Source of the DNA: Dyadobacter sp.
GTDB lineage: Bacteria > Bacteroidota > Bacteroidia > Cytophagales > Spirosomataceae
Assembly: GCF_017744695.1 (NCBI RefSeq)
Contig: NZ_JAGIAS010000007.1
Location: 62,001 to 126,000 of the forward strand
Length of the DNA stretch: 64,000 bases
Direction: 5' to 3'
The notes beneath the pieces are model-generated. The model was not told the origin of the DNA. It ran no database searches and saw nothing but the letters and a program-made list of their open reading frames with translations. Of the stretch, positions 1 through 7,364 are shown piece by piece (within the stretch, counting starts at the first letter, position 1; every line of letters starts with the position of its first letter). Both the position numbers and the translations under genes were made by a program.

Positions 1-624
1 GCCGACAAGATCGATGACGACTCTCAGCCGACCGGAGGTACCATCTGGGAGGAAATCGAATTCAATCAGGCCCGGCAGCAGCTATGGCATAGCGGCAAAT
101 CACACGAGATACTTTTCAATGGTTTTGTGGTAACAGGCGCAACGCTGGCGATCCGCAAATCCTGCCTCGAACGGCTCATGCCGTTTCCGACGCACGTACA
201 AGACCTGATCCATGACGCCTGGATAGCGATGGTACTGAGCCTGGAAGGTAAGATCGAATTCATTCCCGAATGTCTCATCTCGTATCGCATTCATTCCAGC
301 CAGCAGGTTGGGTTTGGTAACAAGGTGGAAAAAGTGCAGCTCGCGGATCGCTTCAAACGCGACCGTCGGTTGAAACTGATCCCGCTGGAAGAAAAGGCCA
401 ACAAGTTGCATGAGCTGTATTTGCTCCTGCGTGCGCTTCCGTTCGTCCCGCGCGAGAAGCTGCTCAAATTGTATCTTTCGCAAAAACATTTTTACACTCG
501 TGCCGGGCTGCCGGAAAATCGTTTCAAACGACTTACTCCCGTGCTGAGTCAGCTTCTACGCGGTTATTACCGGTTCAGCAGCAAAGATTGGTGGCTACCC
601 GCGGTGGGCGATTTATTGGAATAA
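1..624 (+). CDS. Glycosyltransferase family 2, C-terminal part (cut by window start)
   Basis: The frame is open from base 1, so the N-terminal nucleotide-binding half lies outside the window; 207 codons are visible. The stretch VVTGATLAIRK, then LIHDAWIAMVLS and FIPECLISYRIHSSQ, is the acceptor-side pattern of GT2 enzymes: a GAT segment, the HD-W catalytic-base region and the terminal YRxHS motif. The last 90 residues are basic and probably C-terminal helices. GT2 enzymes transfer sugars from nucleotide donors to surface glycans. The next gene (DUF5672) follows on the same strand after 16 to 22 bp, so the two are probably co-transcribed in a polysaccharide locus that continues to the left. 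Donor and acceptor cannot be told from the sequence. Confidence 0.85.
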   Translation, partial: ADKIDDDSQPTGGTIWEEIEFNQARQQLWHSGKSHEILFNGFVVTGATLAIRKSCLERLMPFPTHVQDLIHDAWIAMVLSLEGKIEFIPECLISYRIHSSQQVGFGNKVEKVQLADRFKRDRRLKLIPLEEKANKLHELYLLLRALPFVPREKLLKLYLSQKHFYTRAGLPENRFKRLTPVLSQLLRGYYRFSSKDWWLPAVGDLLE

Positions 625-640
625 AGAACTGGATGATTAT

Positions 641-1399
641 TTGAAAATGGCTGAAAATAAGTCGTTGGTGGCGGTGGTAATACCGGTGTATCAGGCAAAT
701 CTGACAAAGGCGGAACAGATGTCGTTGCGGCAATGTATGCATGTATTGGGCGATTACCCGGTGATTATTGTAAAACCCGCGGCGCTGGACCTTTCCGCGT
801 TCCAACAGCAATACCCTTCGCTTACATTCCAGTCTTTCGACAATAGCTTTTTCACAAATGTCGACGCCTATAACCGGTTGATGGTGTCCATTAATTTTTA
901 CAAAACTTTCTCCGCCTACGAATACATTCTCATTTATCAGCTCGATGCTTTTGTTTTCCGGGATGAATTGAAAGAATGGTGCGCTAAGGGATATGACTAC
1001 ATCGGTGCGCCGTCGCTGCATCAACCTGAATTTGATACAATTTCCGCGGAAGCTGCCCAGGATTTCGCGCATGCATTATCGACGCGGCGTGTCGTGCTGA
1101 ACGGCGGACTATCACTGCGGAGGATTTCTTCTTTTTTACGCTATTTAAAGATTTACAATATCTTTTATCCGGCCTGGAAAGGGAACGAAGACATGCTTTT
1201 CTGCCAGGAAGCGACGCGGCTTAAACCGATGAAGCTTTTCATGACATTACCCGGGTGGCGGGAGGCATTGCAATTTGCCTTCGAGAAAAGCCCGGCTGCG
1301 AGCTATGAGCTTACCGATCACCGGCTACCTTTCGCCTGCCACGCCTGGGAGCGTTACGACGCGGCATTTTGGGCTCCATTCATTACTGTAAACCAGTGA
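641..1399 (+). CDS. DUF5672 family protein
   Basis: A protein of about 250 residues whose body (YEYILIYQLDAFVFRDEL, then YDYIGAP, a VVLNGGLSLR segment and NEDMLFCQ) matches what I remember of DUF5672, a family found beside glycosyltransferases in surface-polysaccharide clusters. LDAFVF sits where GT-A enzymes have their DxD, and NGGLSLR and NEDMLF resemble donor and acceptor loops, so a transferase role is plausible but unproven. The longest start is TTG at 641; ATG at 647 (MAENKS) is equally good and more conventional. No signal peptide or membrane segment, so cytoplasmic. It directly follows the GT2 gene. Confidence 0.8.
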   Translation: MKMAENKSLVAVVIPVYQANLTKAEQMSLRQCMHVLGDYPVIIVKPAALDLSAFQQQYPSLTFQSFDNSFFTNVDAYNRLMVSINFYKTFSAYEYILIYQLDAFVFRDELKEWCAKGYDYIGAPSLHQPEFDTISAEAAQDFAHALSTRRVVLNGGLSLRRISSFLRYLKIYNIFYPAWKGNEDMLFCQEATRLKPMKLFMTLPGWREALQFAFEKSPAASYELTDHRLPFACHAWERYDAAFWAPFITVNQ

Positions 1400-1483
1400 C
1401 TTCCTGCGTTTAACAATTTTTAACAAACTATCGACGGTTTTCGGACGTTCTTGCTGATATTTAGGTAAAACCCCAATATCACT

Positions 1484-2731
1484 ATGAATTTCAAATTGCT
1501 TTCGGCCAGTTTTGGAGCCATTTTACTATCCATCCATACCAGCTTCGGGCAAATTACTGAAAATCCCAAAGTAGAAGAATCGTCGGTCCCCTATGTGAAA
1601 ATCAAAAAGGTGGAACTAACGGACGCCAACACGATTATCTACCTTCAATTCATCGAGAAGCAATCGAAGCAGCAGCCGCAGTTCCGCTCGCAACCCCGGA
1701 TGCCGGGATTCCCCGATTCGCGTATTCCGCAGTTACAGCAACAAGGCCAGAGCCAGATTTGGCTCGATCCTGAAACACGACTTTACAAGCCCGGCGAAAT
1801 CGATAAGAAATTCAAATTCATCAGGGCCGAAAACATTACTACCACCACGAAAACAAGTGTCGCGAATGGCGATACCGTCGATTTTGTAGCCTATTTTGAA
1901 AGACTTACACCGGGGATCGAGGAGTTTGATTTTTATGAAGGGCGCAGTTCCGGTGGTAATCAGTCGTGGAATTTTTATGGTATCCATGTTAAAAACCCGC
2001 TCAAAAAGCAGCCTGAAAAATCGGCGAAACCGGTAGCGAAAGCAACCACACCGCCCGCAAAGAAGCCGGAGACCCAACCAGCGGCCAAGGCGCCACAGAA
2101 GCCGGTTCCTGCTCCGAAAAAGGACGGCGAAGTCGCGGTCTTGAAGGGCACAGTTTACAATGCGAAAACCAAAGAACCGATCGCGGCTCAGCTCTCGTAC
2201 GTGGAGGGCCGCGATACGCTGCAAGTCCGCTCGTCGTCGGGGAAATATCGGGTGGGTGTTGAAGCGGGTGAGCAATACAAATTCCGCGTGACGGCCCGCG
2301 GTTATTACGGGTCCTCATTTAGTCTCGCGCCGGGCGATTCGTCCGGCAAATCGTTCGATCAGGACGTGTACCTCACGCCTCTCATCGCAGGGGAAACGAT
2401 TTTGTTGCCCAATATCTATTTCGAAACTTCCCAATACACTTTGCTACCCGAGTCGTTTGAAGAGCTGAACCGGCTGGTAGATGTGATGCGTGATAGCCCG
2501 ACTGTCAAGATCCGTGTAGAAGGCCACACCGATAATGTAGGCGATTTTGACAAAAACCTCGAACTCTCCCGCCAGCGCGCGGAGTCGGTGAAAAACTACC
2601 TGATCGAAAAGGGCATTGAAAGCAGCCGTATTGAGGCGAAAGGCTACGGCGGCACGCGACCACTTACAAAAGGAGGCGAAGAAGAACGGAAAAAGAACCG
2701 TCGGGTGGAGTTCGTGATTACGGAAATGTAG
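1484..2731 (+). CDS. OmpA-family outer-membrane/peptidoglycan-binding protein
   Basis: 415 residues. A signal peptide (about residues 1-22, ending SFGQ) is followed by an N-terminal domain of unknown type, a Lys/Pro/Ala-rich linker at about 173-218, a carboxypeptidase-regulatory-like beta domain (about 219-298) and a C-terminal OmpA domain (about 305-415). The OmpA domain has GHTDNVGD, LSRQRAESVKNYL and the closing NRRVEFVI, which carry the peptidoglycan diaminopimelate-binding Asp and Arg positions. The architecture suggests a periplasmic or outer-membrane protein tethered to peptidoglycan. There is no transmembrane barrel, unlike classical OmpA. It stands alone; an imperfect inverted repeat separates it from tpiA, which converges on it. 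Confidence 0.88.
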   Translation: MNFKLLSASFGAILLSIHTSFGQITENPKVEESSVPYVKIKKVELTDANTIIYLQFIEKQSKQQPQFRSQPRMPGFPDSRIPQLQQQGQSQIWLDPETRLYKPGEIDKKFKFIRAENITTTTKTSVANGDTVDFVAYFERLTPGIEEFDFYEGRSSGGNQSWNFYGIHVKNPLKKQPEKSAKPVAKATTPPAKKPETQPAAKAPQKPVPAPKKDGEVAVLKGTVYNAKTKEPIAAQLSYVEGRDTLQVRSSSGKYRVGVEAGEQYKFRVTARGYYGSSFSLAPGDSSGKSFDQDVYLTPLIAGETILLPNIYFETSQYTLLPESFEELNRLVDVMRDSPTVKIRVEGHTDNVGDFDKNLELSRQRAESVKNYLIEKGIESSRIEAKGYGGTRPLTKGGEEERKKNRRVEFVITEM

Positions 2732-2741
2732 TTTCGTTAAT

Positions 2742-2814
2742 GTCAGTCTGAGCGGAGTCGAAGACAGTCCGTACGGATCCGTAGTGCATGCACTTCGACT
2801 TCGCTCAGTGTGAC
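2742..2814. repeat. Imperfect inverted repeat between convergent genes (REP-like)
   Basis: Two 24-base arms, 2742-2765 and 2791-2814, are complementary at 19 of 24 positions around a 25-base loop. The arms contain CTGAGCGGAGTCGAAG and CTTCGACTTCGCTCAG. From memory this CTTCGACTxCGCTCAGTGTGAC-type palindrome recurs between genes in many Bacteroidota genomes, so it is probably a dispersed REP-like element that may also end transcription from both sides. There is no T-tract, so it is not a standard intrinsic terminator. Confidence 0.75.
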
Positions 2815-2824
2815 AATCCGCGTG

Positions 2825-3586
2825 TTAACGTGCCTTAATAATATTCGTAAACTCCCTCGATTTCAACGATGCGCCGCCTACCAGGCCGCCGTCGATATCC
2901 GGAGCAGCGAAAAGCTCGGGTGCGCTGGCAGCTGTTACGCTTCCGCCGTAGAGGATCGAAATTTCATCAGCTACTTCCGCGCCATATTTAGAAGCGATGT
3001 GCGCGCGCAATGCCGCGTGCATTTCCTGCGCCTGCTCAGCCGAAGCCGTAAGGCCTGTTCCGATCGCCCAGATCGGCTCGTACGCGATTACCACCGATTT
3101 CAACTGCTCTTCGGTAAGGTGGAAAAGGCTTTCGGTCAGTTGATTTTTTACAAAACCGATATAATCTTCATTCTGACGCTGTTCGAGCGATTCACCGCAG
3201 CAGAAAATAGGGGATACGCCGAAAGAAAGCGCCGTATTTACTTTCTCAGCCAGCAATGCATTGGTTTCATTGAAATACTGGCGGCGTTCGCTGTGGCCGA
3301 TCAGCACATATTCTACACCGATCGATTGCAGCATTTGCGCAGAAATCTCACCGGTAAATGCACCCGAAACTTTATCGGAGCAGTTTTGAGCGGCCAATGC
3401 GAAGTTGGGCGCGTCCTCGATATATTTTTGAATGGTAGTAAGGTAAATCGCAGGAGGGCAAAGGATGATTTTCGCGTCGTTACGGACCTCGTCTTTGGCC
3501 ATGTTAACGAGCTCTGAAGTAAGCGCAACTGCTTCATCCAGAACCTTGTTCATCTTCCAGTTACCGGCAACAATTTTTTTTCGCAT
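2825..3586 (-). CDS. tpiA: Triosephosphate isomerase
   Basis: Interconverts dihydroxyacetone phosphate and glyceraldehyde 3-phosphate in glycolysis; cytoplasmic. The protein of 253 residues (start chosen at MRKKIVAGNWKMN) has the usual length. Catalytic residues are all visible: Lys11 in GNWKMN, His98 in IGHSERR, Glu170 in AYEPIWAIGTG with the flexible loop 6, and the phosphate-binding YGGSV near the end. The open frame extends 17 codons upstream to 3637, but those residues precede the universal TPI N-terminus and overlap the likely promoter, so the ATG at 3586 is preferred. Monocistronic, convergent with the OmpA gene. Confidence 0.97.
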   Translation of the reverse strand: MRKKIVAGNWKMNKVLDEAVALTSELVNMAKDEVRNDAKIILCPPAIYLTTIQKYIEDAPNFALAAQNCSDKVSGAFTGEISAQMLQSIGVEYVLIGHSERRQYFNETNALLAEKVNTALSFGVSPIFCCGESLEQRQNEDYIGFVKNQLTESLFHLTEEQLKSVVIAYEPIWAIGTGLTASAEQAQEMHAALRAHIASKYGAEVADEISILYGGSVTAASAPELFAAPDIDGGLVGGASLKSREFTNIIKAR

Positions 3587-3625
3587 GAGAAAATTTTTAT
3601 TGTGGGAAAAAGTCATTTTACGCAA

Positions 3626-3633
3626 CAAAAGTA
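3626..3633 (-). promoter_or_regulatory. Putative -7 box of tpiA
   Basis: On the reverse strand this reads TACTTTTG, a full match to the Bacteroidota -7 consensus TAnnTTTG, about 40 bases upstream of the chosen tpiA start. A -33 TTTG at the usual distance is not clear, so the assignment rests on one box. Confidence 0.45.
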
Positions 3634-3872
3634 CCATATTTTCCTCATTTACATGATTATATATATGTGATCAAAAAAATGTCGGAAAGTTTGCACATAT
3701 CGAGATTTTTTTGTGTTTTATTAATGTGAAAAGAACTATTTTTACTTGAATTAACCGATTGGACTGAATTCGATACTTAGCGTACACCGAAGAATATAAA
3801 TAGGGTTTCAAGTCATTTATAGTCAACGTGTTGAAATATGTCACCCCAGGATTAGAAAATTAGCCATTTAAA

Positions 3873-3881
3873 GAAAGGAGG
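3873..3881 (+). promoter_or_regulatory. Strong Shine-Dalgarno of the retropepsin-PDZ gene
   Basis: GAAAGGAGG ends 5 bases before the ATG at 3887. Full complementarity to the anti-Shine-Dalgarno is unusual in this phylum and in this window, where most starts have an AT-rich leader. It fixes the start of the gene. Confidence 0.7.
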
Positions 3882-3886
3882 CCACG

Positions 3887-5155
3887 ATGAAAACGTCTAA
3901 GTGGTTTATAGCAGCGATCATACTTTTTACTCATACCCTGACATTCGGCCATTCCAGCGACGTACCCCCTGTATCAGAGGAAAAGTATGGTTACTTTTTG
4001 GATAAAAACCATAAAACAGCACGCATCCCGTTCGAGCTGCATTCCAACCTGATATTGCTCTACGCGAAGATCAACGACAATGATTCGCTGCGTTTTATCC
4101 TCGACACGGGAGTTAGTTCCATCATCATCACCGACCCGAATATTCTGAAGGCCGACAAGCTGCGTTTAACCCGGAAGGTTAATCTCACTGGCGCGGGTGA
4201 AGGGGCATCTATTTCGGCGCATGTGGCGATCGACAACAAATTTTCGATGGGAAGGTTAAGAGCTAATCACCAGAACATCGTGATCCTCGAACAGGATTTC
4301 CTGCGGCTATCCGAGTACGTAGGCGTGCCGGTACACGGGATTTTTGGGTATGAGATTTTCAATAACTTCGTCGTCACCATCGATTTTGCCAAAAAGGAAC
4401 TATTGCTGATGCGGCCTGACAGGTACAAGTACAAATCCAGTAAAGGCGATAAGCATCCGCTCATTATTGAGGATACAAAGCCATTTACGGATGCGGTGAC
4501 ACTGTTTGCAGACGGCCGCGAGCATCCGATCCGGGTGCTGATCGATACAGGTGCCGGGCATGCGTTGCTTTTGAACAATACGCCGAAAGAAACTTTCCGC
4601 TTGCCTGAAAAAGTGATCCGCGCGCAGTTGGGCCGCGGGCTGAATGGTGTGATCAACGGAAACCTGGGCCGGGTCGATAAAATGAAGCTGGGCCGTTTTG
4701 AATTGAACAATGTGGTAGCCTCGTTTCCCGACAGCATTGCATTTGGTTCGAAAATTCGGGCCGGGGCCGAGCGCCAGGGAAATATCGGTTGCGAGCTGCT
4801 CCGCCGTTTCAAGGTTACATTCAACTACGGTGAACGCTACATGGTACTCAAACCGATCAGAAGTCGCCTGCGTGAGAAATTTGAGCATGATATGAGCGGC
4901 ATGGAGATCCGTGCGGAAGGAAGGGATTTGCGCGACTACATCGTCAATCACATCGTGGCCGACTCTCCGGCCGCGCATGCCGGATTAATGGAAGGTGACC
5001 AGCTGTTGTTTATCGACGACCACTCCGCTTCCGAGCTCAATGTGAGTGAAGTATATAAGCTCATGCAGCGCGGGGACGGGAAAAACATCGACCTGCTTGT
5101 AAAACGCAAGGGTGATATTTTCTTTACCCAGATCACACTGCGCAGAATGATTTAG
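3887..5155 (+). CDS. Retropepsin-like aspartyl protease with C-terminal PDZ domain
   Basis: 422 residues with a signal peptide (about 1-21). Two retropepsin-type halves follow, each with a hydrophobic-hydrophobic-D-T-G active-site motif: FILDTGVSS (Asp73) and VLIDTGAGH (Asp220). Unlike viral retropepsins, both catalytic aspartates are in one chain. A PDZ domain occupies about 335-418 (DSPAAHAGLMEGDQLLFID), as in exported proteases that recognise C-termini. It probably acts in the periplasm; the substrate is unknown. The start is fixed by a strong ribosome-binding site. mnmD begins 5 bases after its stop, so the two are likely co-transcribed although functionally unrelated. Confidence 0.88.
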   Translation: MKTSKWFIAAIILFTHTLTFGHSSDVPPVSEEKYGYFLDKNHKTARIPFELHSNLILLYAKINDNDSLRFILDTGVSSIIITDPNILKADKLRLTRKVNLTGAGEGASISAHVAIDNKFSMGRLRANHQNIVILEQDFLRLSEYVGVPVHGIFGYEIFNNFVVTIDFAKKELLLMRPDRYKYKSSKGDKHPLIIEDTKPFTDAVTLFADGREHPIRVLIDTGAGHALLLNNTPKETFRLPEKVIRAQLGRGLNGVINGNLGRVDKMKLGRFELNNVVASFPDSIAFGSKIRAGAERQGNIGCELLRRFKVTFNYGERYMVLKPIRSRLREKFEHDMSGMEIRAEGRDLRDYIVNHIVADSPAAHAGLMEGDQLLFIDDHSASELNVSEVYKLMQRGDGKNIDLLVKRKGDIFFTQITLRRMI

Positions 5156-5160
5156 TACTT

Positions 5161-5835
5161 TTGGCCAAACTAATACCCGGCCATTTGAAACGCTTCATTA
5201 TCACGGAAGACGGCTCGCATTCGTTGTTCAGTGCGCAGTTTAATCAGCAATACCATTCCTTGCAAGGTGCTTTGAATGAATCGGAGCACATTTATATCAA
5301 CCTTGGACTAAGGCCGGCCCTTGAAAACGGGCCGGTTTCTGTTTTTGAAATGGGTTTCGGAACGGGACTGAACGCGTTTCTCGCGTGGAAACTGGCCGAT
5401 CAGCTTCAAAAGCAGGTTTTCTACACTTCTGTGGAGGCATATCCTGTCTCCATGCTCGAAGCTTCGCAGCTCAACTATGAAGAAGCAACGGGTGAAAAAG
5501 GTTTTATGCAGCTGCACCACGCACCGTGGGGCAAGGAAACAGGGATTTCTCCTTTTTTTTACCTGAGGAAAGAAATAACCACCTTACAGGATTTCACGCC
5601 GGACCGGTTTTTTGACGTTATTTTCTACGACGCATTCGATCCGCAGGCGCAGCCGGAGCTCTGGACAGAAGAAATTTTCACCAAAATAGCGGCCCAAACC
5701 AAGCCCGGTGGCGTATTAGTGACATATTCGTCGAAAGGCATCGTTAAAAGGGCATTGGCCGCCGCAGGTTTTGCAGTAGAGCGGCACAAAGGCCCCGGCC
5801 GGAAAGCGCATATTCTCAAAGCCATCAAACTCTGA
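5161..5835 (+). CDS. mnmD: MnmD-type tRNA (5-methylaminomethyl-2-thiouridine34) methyltransferase
   Basis: 224 residues, the free-standing methyltransferase equivalent of the N-terminal half of MnmC. It uses S-adenosylmethionine to finish the wobble modification mnm5s2U34. VFEMGFGTGLNAFLA (about 61-75) is the SAM-binding motif I, and DVIFYDAFDPQAQPELWT is the family signature. The C-terminus KGPGRKAHILKA also matches. The reading frame has a TTG start 5 bases after the preceding stop; no in-frame ATG precedes the conserved N-terminus, so TTG is accepted. There is no fused oxidase domain, as usual in Bacteroidota. Confidence 0.9.
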   Translation: MAKLIPGHLKRFIITEDGSHSLFSAQFNQQYHSLQGALNESEHIYINLGLRPALENGPVSVFEMGFGTGLNAFLAWKLADQLQKQVFYTSVEAYPVSMLEASQLNYEEATGEKGFMQLHHAPWGKETGISPFFYLRKEITTLQDFTPDRFFDVIFYDAFDPQAQPELWTEEIFTKIAAQTKPGGVLVTYSSKGIVKRALAAAGFAVERHKGPGRKAHILKAIKL

Positions 5836-5858
5836 CATTCATTAGCATTAATACCGAC

Positions 5859-6443
5859 ATGAATTACCAAAGCATTATTAGCCAGGAATTGAAGGAAGCA
5901 CAATCCGTTCTCGACAACTTCCTGAGCGATCCGGAACAAATTGAAAAGATCGAAAAGGCGGCAGGACTGATGGCCGACGCCATCATTCATAATGGCAAAA
6001 TCCTTTCCTGCGGCAACGGCGGCTCGCATTGCGACGCCATGCATTTCGCCGAGGAGCTTACCGGCCGCTACCGCGACAACCGCCGTGCGCTGCCAGCGAT
6101 TGCGATCTCCGACGTGAGCCATTTGAGCTGCGTCAGCAACGATTTCGGGTATGAATATGTGTTTTCAAGATATATTGAGGCATTGGGCCAACCCGGCGAC
6201 GTGCTGCTGGGGCTAAGTACGAGCGGGAATTCCGCGAACATCATCCGTGCTACCGAAGCCGCGAAAGCGAAAGGAATGAAAATCATCATCCTGTCGGGCA
6301 AGGACGGCGGGAAGCTCGCGGGTATCGCCGACGTTGAAATTCGTGTACCCCATTTCGGCTACGCCGACCGCATTCAGGAAATCCACATCAAGGTCATCCA
6401 CATTTTTATGCTCCTGATCGAAAAAATGGTGCTGCGCGACTAA
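5859..6443 (+). CDS. gmhA: Phosphoheptose isomerase (sedoheptulose-7-phosphate isomerase)
   Basis: 194 residues, a SIS-domain enzyme converting sedoheptulose 7-phosphate to D-glycero-manno-heptose 7-phosphate, the first step to LPS heptose. SCGNGGSHCDAMHFAEELTGRY contains the substrate-binding loop and the Glu general base, LSTSGNSANI is the phosphate-binding SIS motif, and EIHIKVIHI near the end supplies the catalytic His. Length equals that of the E. coli enzyme. It follows mnmD by 23 bases on the same strand. Its stop is followed after 29 bases by the first decamer-repeat array. Confidence 0.95.
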   Translation: MNYQSIISQELKEAQSVLDNFLSDPEQIEKIEKAAGLMADAIIHNGKILSCGNGGSHCDAMHFAEELTGRYRDNRRALPAIAISDVSHLSCVSNDFGYEYVFSRYIEALGQPGDVLLGLSTSGNSANIIRATEAAKAKGMKIIILSGKDGGKLAGIADVEIRVPHFGYADRIQEIHIKVIHIFMLLIEKMVLRD

Positions 6444-6472
6444 CGCGATGCTGTTTGGCGGCATTGTGTTTT

Positions 6473-6795
6473 GTCAGGTGTAGTCAGGAGGTTGTCAAGT
6501 ATTGTCGGGAAGTAGTCAGGAGGTTGTCAAGTATTGTCAGGAAGTAGTCAGAAGGTTGCCAAGTATTATCAGGAAGCAGTCAGGTGTGGTCAGGAGGTTG
6601 TCACGTGTAGTCAGAAAATTGTCGGGCATTGTTAAGGGTAGTCATTTGTTGTCAGGTGGTGTTATTTTTCACAGGAAGTTTGTTTATTGAGAAACAATCA
6701 TTTCAAAACGGACTATCCTTGACAATATCTGAACACAAATGACCATTCCTGACAACACATGACAATATCTGACCACACTTGACAACTTCCTGACT
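6473..6795. repeat. Decamer-repeat array 1 with inverted arm (long hairpin)
   Basis: Fills most of the 388-bp gap between gmhA and the NUDIX gene. The left arm (6473-6670) has 19 successive units beginning GTCA or a one-base variant, starting at 6473, 6483, 6494, 6504, 6515, 6526, 6536, 6547 and so on to 6661. Steps are 10 or 11 bases and average 10.4. Within it, 6483-6578 is a triple tandem repeat of 32 bases (11+10+11). The right arm (6720-6795) has 8 units beginning TGAC in inverted sense, at 6720, 6730, 6740, 6750, 6760, 6770, 6780 and 6791. The two arms are roughly complementary across about 50 bases of AT-rich loop. Unit consensus is about GTCARGWRTW. The short open frame across the left arm is a product of the repeat and is not called as a gene. 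Confidence 0.9.
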
Positions 6796-6831
6796 GAACG
6801 CATCCGTTAAACATCCTACACACCCGTACCA

Positions 6832-7275
6832 ATGAACGTCCGTCCATCCGCTATCATTCTCGACAACGACAAGATCCTCACGCTGCGCTATCGTTACGGC
6901 GAAAAGGAAGTATTTGCATTGCCCGGTGGTAATCCCGATCCCGGAGAATCACTTTCGGACGCGCTCGCGCGGGAGCTGATGGAAGAGCTGGGCGTGGAGG
7001 TTGCGGTTGGCGAAATGATCTCTTGCGGGGAAGTGATCTGGCAGGAAGTGCGGAAAGAGACGCTGCACATGGTATTTAACGCAAATATAACAAAAGGCGT
7101 CCCGGCACTCGATCCGGCCCATACCACGGCGCTCGAAATTGTATGGCTACCGGTGGCATCGCTTGGTTCCAGGCATTTGTATCCCAATCTTGGCCCGCAG
7201 ATCGCCGCATTTTGCAATGAATCGCTGCATTCGGGGCACATAGGCGTCATCGATCAGCCCTATGTGCGCTCATAA
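6832..7275 (+). CDS. NUDIX hydrolase
   Basis: 147 residues. The complete NUDIX box (G x5 E x7 R E U x E E x G U) runs from Gly33 to Val55, within PGGNPDPGESLSDALAREL and MEELGV. Such enzymes hydrolyse nucleoside diphosphate derivatives with Mg2+; the substrate cannot be read from this sequence. The start is ATG 6832, matching the beginning of the fold (RPSAIILDNDKILTLRY). It lies between the decamer array and the SNF2 helicase, with a separate promoter suggested for the latter. Confidence 0.88.
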   Translation: MNVRPSAIILDNDKILTLRYRYGEKEVFALPGGNPDPGESLSDALARELMEELGVEVAVGEMISCGEVIWQEVRKETLHMVFNANITKGVPALDPAHTTALEIVWLPVASLGSRHLYPNLGPQIAAFCNESLHSGHIGVIDQPYVRS

Positions 7276-7332
7276 ACCGGTTGGTTGGGGTCAATACTTC
7301 TTCGTTCGTTTCTATAAGACAGAAACATACCG

Positions 7333-7340
7333 TACTTTTG
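7333..7340 (+). promoter_or_regulatory. Putative -7 box of the SNF2 helicase gene
   Basis: TACTTTTG matches the Bacteroidota consensus TAnnTTTG exactly and lies 24 bases before the ATG at 7365. The -33 element is weak (TTCG near 7305). Confidence 0.45.
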
Positions 7341-7364
7341 CGTTTTTAATAGGCAGCAGGGTAA

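Larger units (their letters stand above)
3587..3886. other. Divergent intergenic region, tpiA / retropepsin gene
   Basis: About 300 bases, AT-rich, between the two divergent starts. It holds the putative tpiA promoter box at 3626-3633 (reverse) and the strong ribosome-binding site of the forward gene at 3873-3881. I saw no open frame worth calling and no clear -33/-7 pair for the forward gene. Confidence 0.6.

Noticed and set aside
14..1399. Mobile polysaccharide island at the left edge
   Set aside because: Only one and a half genes are visible; base composition is like the rest and no integrase or tRNA site is present.
2810..3517. 235-codon forward open frame
   Set aside because: Lies antisense to tpiA, whose catalytic motifs are complete; sequence is Arg/Phe/Cys-rich and without domain features.
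6502..6690. 62-codon open frame in the decamer array
   Set aside because: Low complexity Val/Arg/Ser sequence produced by the repeat; the 32-base period would shift frame.
6473..6795. CRISPR array
   Set aside because: Units are 10-11 bases with no unique spacers and inverted copies; no cas genes in the window.
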